Program-made: the position numbers and the translations under genes
The notes under the pieces: generated by a model
Database searches by the model: none
Seen by the model: only the letters and a program-made list of their open reading frames with translations
Told to the model about the DNA's origin: nothing
Assembly: GCA_028869395.1 (NCBI GenBank)
Contig: JAGWSE010000233.1
Coordinates: forward strand, 1 to 6,988
DNA: 6,988 nucleotides
Reading direction: 5' to 3'
Source of the DNA: Alphaproteobacteria bacterium
GTDB lineage: Bacteria; Pseudomonadota; Alphaproteobacteria; Caulobacterales; Caulobacteraceae
Part shown: piece after piece, positions 5,595-6,988 of the stretch
Layout: each line of letters begins with the position of its first letter
Numbering within the stretch: the stretch's first letter is position 1

Positions 5595-6988
5595 ATGTTC
5601 GACATCAAACGCAAGACGATCGACTGGGGCGGGCGCAAGCTCTCCCTGGAAACCGGGCGCATGGCCCGCCAGGCCGACGGGGCGGTGCTCGCCACATACG
5701 GCGAGACCATGGTCCTGGCGACCGCGGTCTTCGCCAAGAGCCCCAAGCCGGGCCAGGATTTCTTCCCGCTCACGGTGAACTACCAGGAGAAGTTCTACGC
5801 CGCCGGCAAGATCCCCGGCTCCTTCCCGCGCCGTGAGGGCGCGCCTTCCCAGAAGGAGACGCTCACCTCCCGCCTGATCGACCGGCCGATCCGGCCGCTG
5901 TTCGTCAAGGGCTTCAAGAATGAAGTCCAGGTGGTGGCGACGGTGCTCGCCCATGACCTCGAGAACGATCCCGACATCGTGGCCATGGTGGCCGCCTCGG
6001 CCGCCCTGGTGATCTCCGGCGCGCCCTTCATGGGCCCGATCGGCGCGGCGCGCGTGGGCTACATCGGCGGCGAGTACGTGCTCAACCCGACCCTCGACCA
6101 GATGAAAGAGGGCAACAAGATGGACCTCGTCGTGGCCGGCACCGCCGACGCCGTGATGATGGTCGAATCCGAGATCCAGGAGCTCTCCGAGGAGCAGGTC
6201 CTGGGCGGCGTCACCTTCGCGCACCGCGAGATGCAGCCGGTGATCGATGCGATCATCGAGCTCGCCGAGCACGCGGCGAAGGAGCCGTTCGACTTCGAGG
6301 CGGAGGACACCGACGCCCTGAAGGAGAAGGTGAAGGCCCTGATCGGCGACGATCTGCGCGCCGCCTATCAGATCACCGGCAAGTCCGAGCGCCACGCGGC
6401 CATCGGCGCGGCCAAGGACCGGGCGATGCACCAGTTCGCCAAGTCCGAACAGAACCCGGAAGGCTACGATCCGAACAAGCTCGGCGGCGTCTTCAAGGAC
6501 CTGGAGGCCGACATCGTCCGCCGCTCCATCCTGGAGACCGGCAAGCGGATCGATGGGCGCACCGTCAACCAGGTCCGCCCGATCGTCTCCGAAGTCGGCG
6601 TGCTGCCCCGGGCCCACGGCTCGGCCCTGTTCACGCGCGGCGAGACCCAGGCCCTGGTGGTCGCCACCCTGGGCACCGGCGAGGACGAGCAGCTGATCGA
6701 CGCCCTCGAAGGCAAGTACTACGAGAAGTTCATGCTGCACTACAATTTCCCGCCGTTCTCGGTGGGCGAGACGGGCCGCATGGGCGCGCCCGGGCGGCGT
6801 GAAGTCGGCCACGGCAAGCTCGCCTGGCGGGCGATCCGGCCGATGCTGCCGAACGCCGAGGAGTTCCCCTACACCATCCGCCTGGTCTCGGAGATCTTCG
6901 AGTCCAACGGCTCGTCCTCGATGGCCTCGGTCTGCGGCTCGTCGCTGGCGCTGATGGATGCGGGTGTGCTGCTGAAGAAGCCGGTCTC
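5595..6988 (+). CDS. pnp: Polyribonucleotide nucleotidyltransferase (PNPase), 3'-truncated by window edge
   Basis: PNPase is a trimeric 3'-5' phosphorolytic exoribonuclease and degradosome partner that releases nucleoside diphosphates from RNA. The window holds 464 codons of a protein usually near 700 residues. The first RNase PH domain (from MFDIKRKTIDWGG to about residue 140) includes DFFPLTVNYQEKFYAAGKIPGSF and LIDRPIRPLF. An alpha-helical linker domain follows (about 240-310), then the start of the second RNase PH domain (RIDGRTVNQVRPI, HGSALFTRGETQALV, LHYNFPPFSVGETGRMGAPGRREVGHGKLAWRA) with the phosphate-binding SNGSSSMASVCG. The catalytic aspartates and the KH and S1 domains lie beyond the window. 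Unexpected residues include Pro78 in the FFRR loop (FPRR here) and Phe435 in SEIFES, usually SEITES. ATG 5595 matches the family N-terminus; a weak ribosome-binding site (AGAAAG, 5581-5586) precedes it. Confidence 0.97.
   Translation, partial: MFDIKRKTIDWGGRKLSLETGRMARQADGAVLATYGETMVLATAVFAKSPKPGQDFFPLTVNYQEKFYAAGKIPGSFPRREGAPSQKETLTSRLIDRPIRPLFVKGFKNEVQVVATVLAHDLENDPDIVAMVAASAALVISGAPFMGPIGAARVGYIGGEYVLNPTLDQMKEGNKMDLVVAGTADAVMMVESEIQELSEEQVLGGVTFAHREMQPVIDAIIELAEHAAKEPFDFEAEDTDALKEKVKALIGDDLRAAYQITGKSERHAAIGAAKDRAMHQFAKSEQNPEGYDPNKLGGVFKDLEADIVRRSILETGKRIDGRTVNQVRPIVSEVGVLPRAHGSALFTRGETQALVVATLGTGEDEQLIDALEGKYYEKFMLHYNFPPFSVGETGRMGAPGRREVGHGKLAWRAIRPMLPNAEEFPYTIRLVSEIFESNGSSSMASVCGSSLALMDAGVLLKKPV

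Noticed and set aside
5407..5778. Possible small gene in the rpsO-pnp gap (+ strand, 123 codons)
   Set aside because: It runs over the hairpins and then out of frame through the start of pnp; the product is Arg/Ser/Pro-rich with no ribosome-binding site.
5502..6812. Long antisense open frame (436 codons) opposite pnp
   Set aside because: It mirrors the codon structure of pnp; its product is His/Asp/Leu/Gly-rich low-complexity sequence with no family pattern, and pnp on the + strand is certain.
1..6988. CRISPR arrays, tRNA genes, insertion sequences, toxin-antitoxin or defence genes
   Set aside because: I saw no spaced direct repeats, tRNA-like arms, transposase motifs or defence domains; apart from the two envelope genes, the content is conserved translation and RNA-decay machinery.

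Overview
The window is GC-rich chromosomal DNA from an alphaproteobacterium, most likely Caulobacterales (Caulobacter/Phenylobacterium/Brevundimonas-like). I infer this from the wording of the IF2 linker and coiled region, the close resemblance of the PNPase N-terminus (MFDIKRKTIDWGG...) to Caulobacter PNPase as I remember it, and a palindromic intergenic repeat of a type common in that group. No database search was run. All genes are on the + strand, and both ends of the window cut through genes.

Layout: infB (IF2, 5'-truncated, 2-2152); a strong GC hairpin just downstream (2166-2200); a predicted six-helix inner-membrane protein (2258-3022); a small predicted lipoprotein resembling DUF2939 (3068-3559); a 99-bp gap; rbfA (3659-4087); truB (4087-5058, 1-nt overlap with rbfA); rpsO (5036-5305, 23-nt overlap with truB); a 289-bp gap holding a two-hairpin dispersed repeat and two leader-type hairpins; and pnp (5595 onward, 3'-truncated).

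This is the classic nusA/infB-rbfA-truB-rpsO-pnp cluster. IF2 starts translation, RbfA matures the 30S subunit, TruB makes pseudouridine 55 in tRNA, S15 is an early-binding 30S protein, and PNPase degrades RNA. The tight rbfA-truB-rpsO packing implies co-transcription and probably translational coupling. The unusual part is the pair of envelope-type genes between infB and rbfA, genes that are usually adjacent.

I see no mobile element, CRISPR array, tRNA, rRNA, defence system or clearly new system. The items most worth checking are the candidate structured pnp leader (perfect 9-bp stem at 5495-5531), the repeat between rpsO and pnp, the envelope-gene insertion, and a few unexpected residues in otherwise well conserved PNPase motifs.
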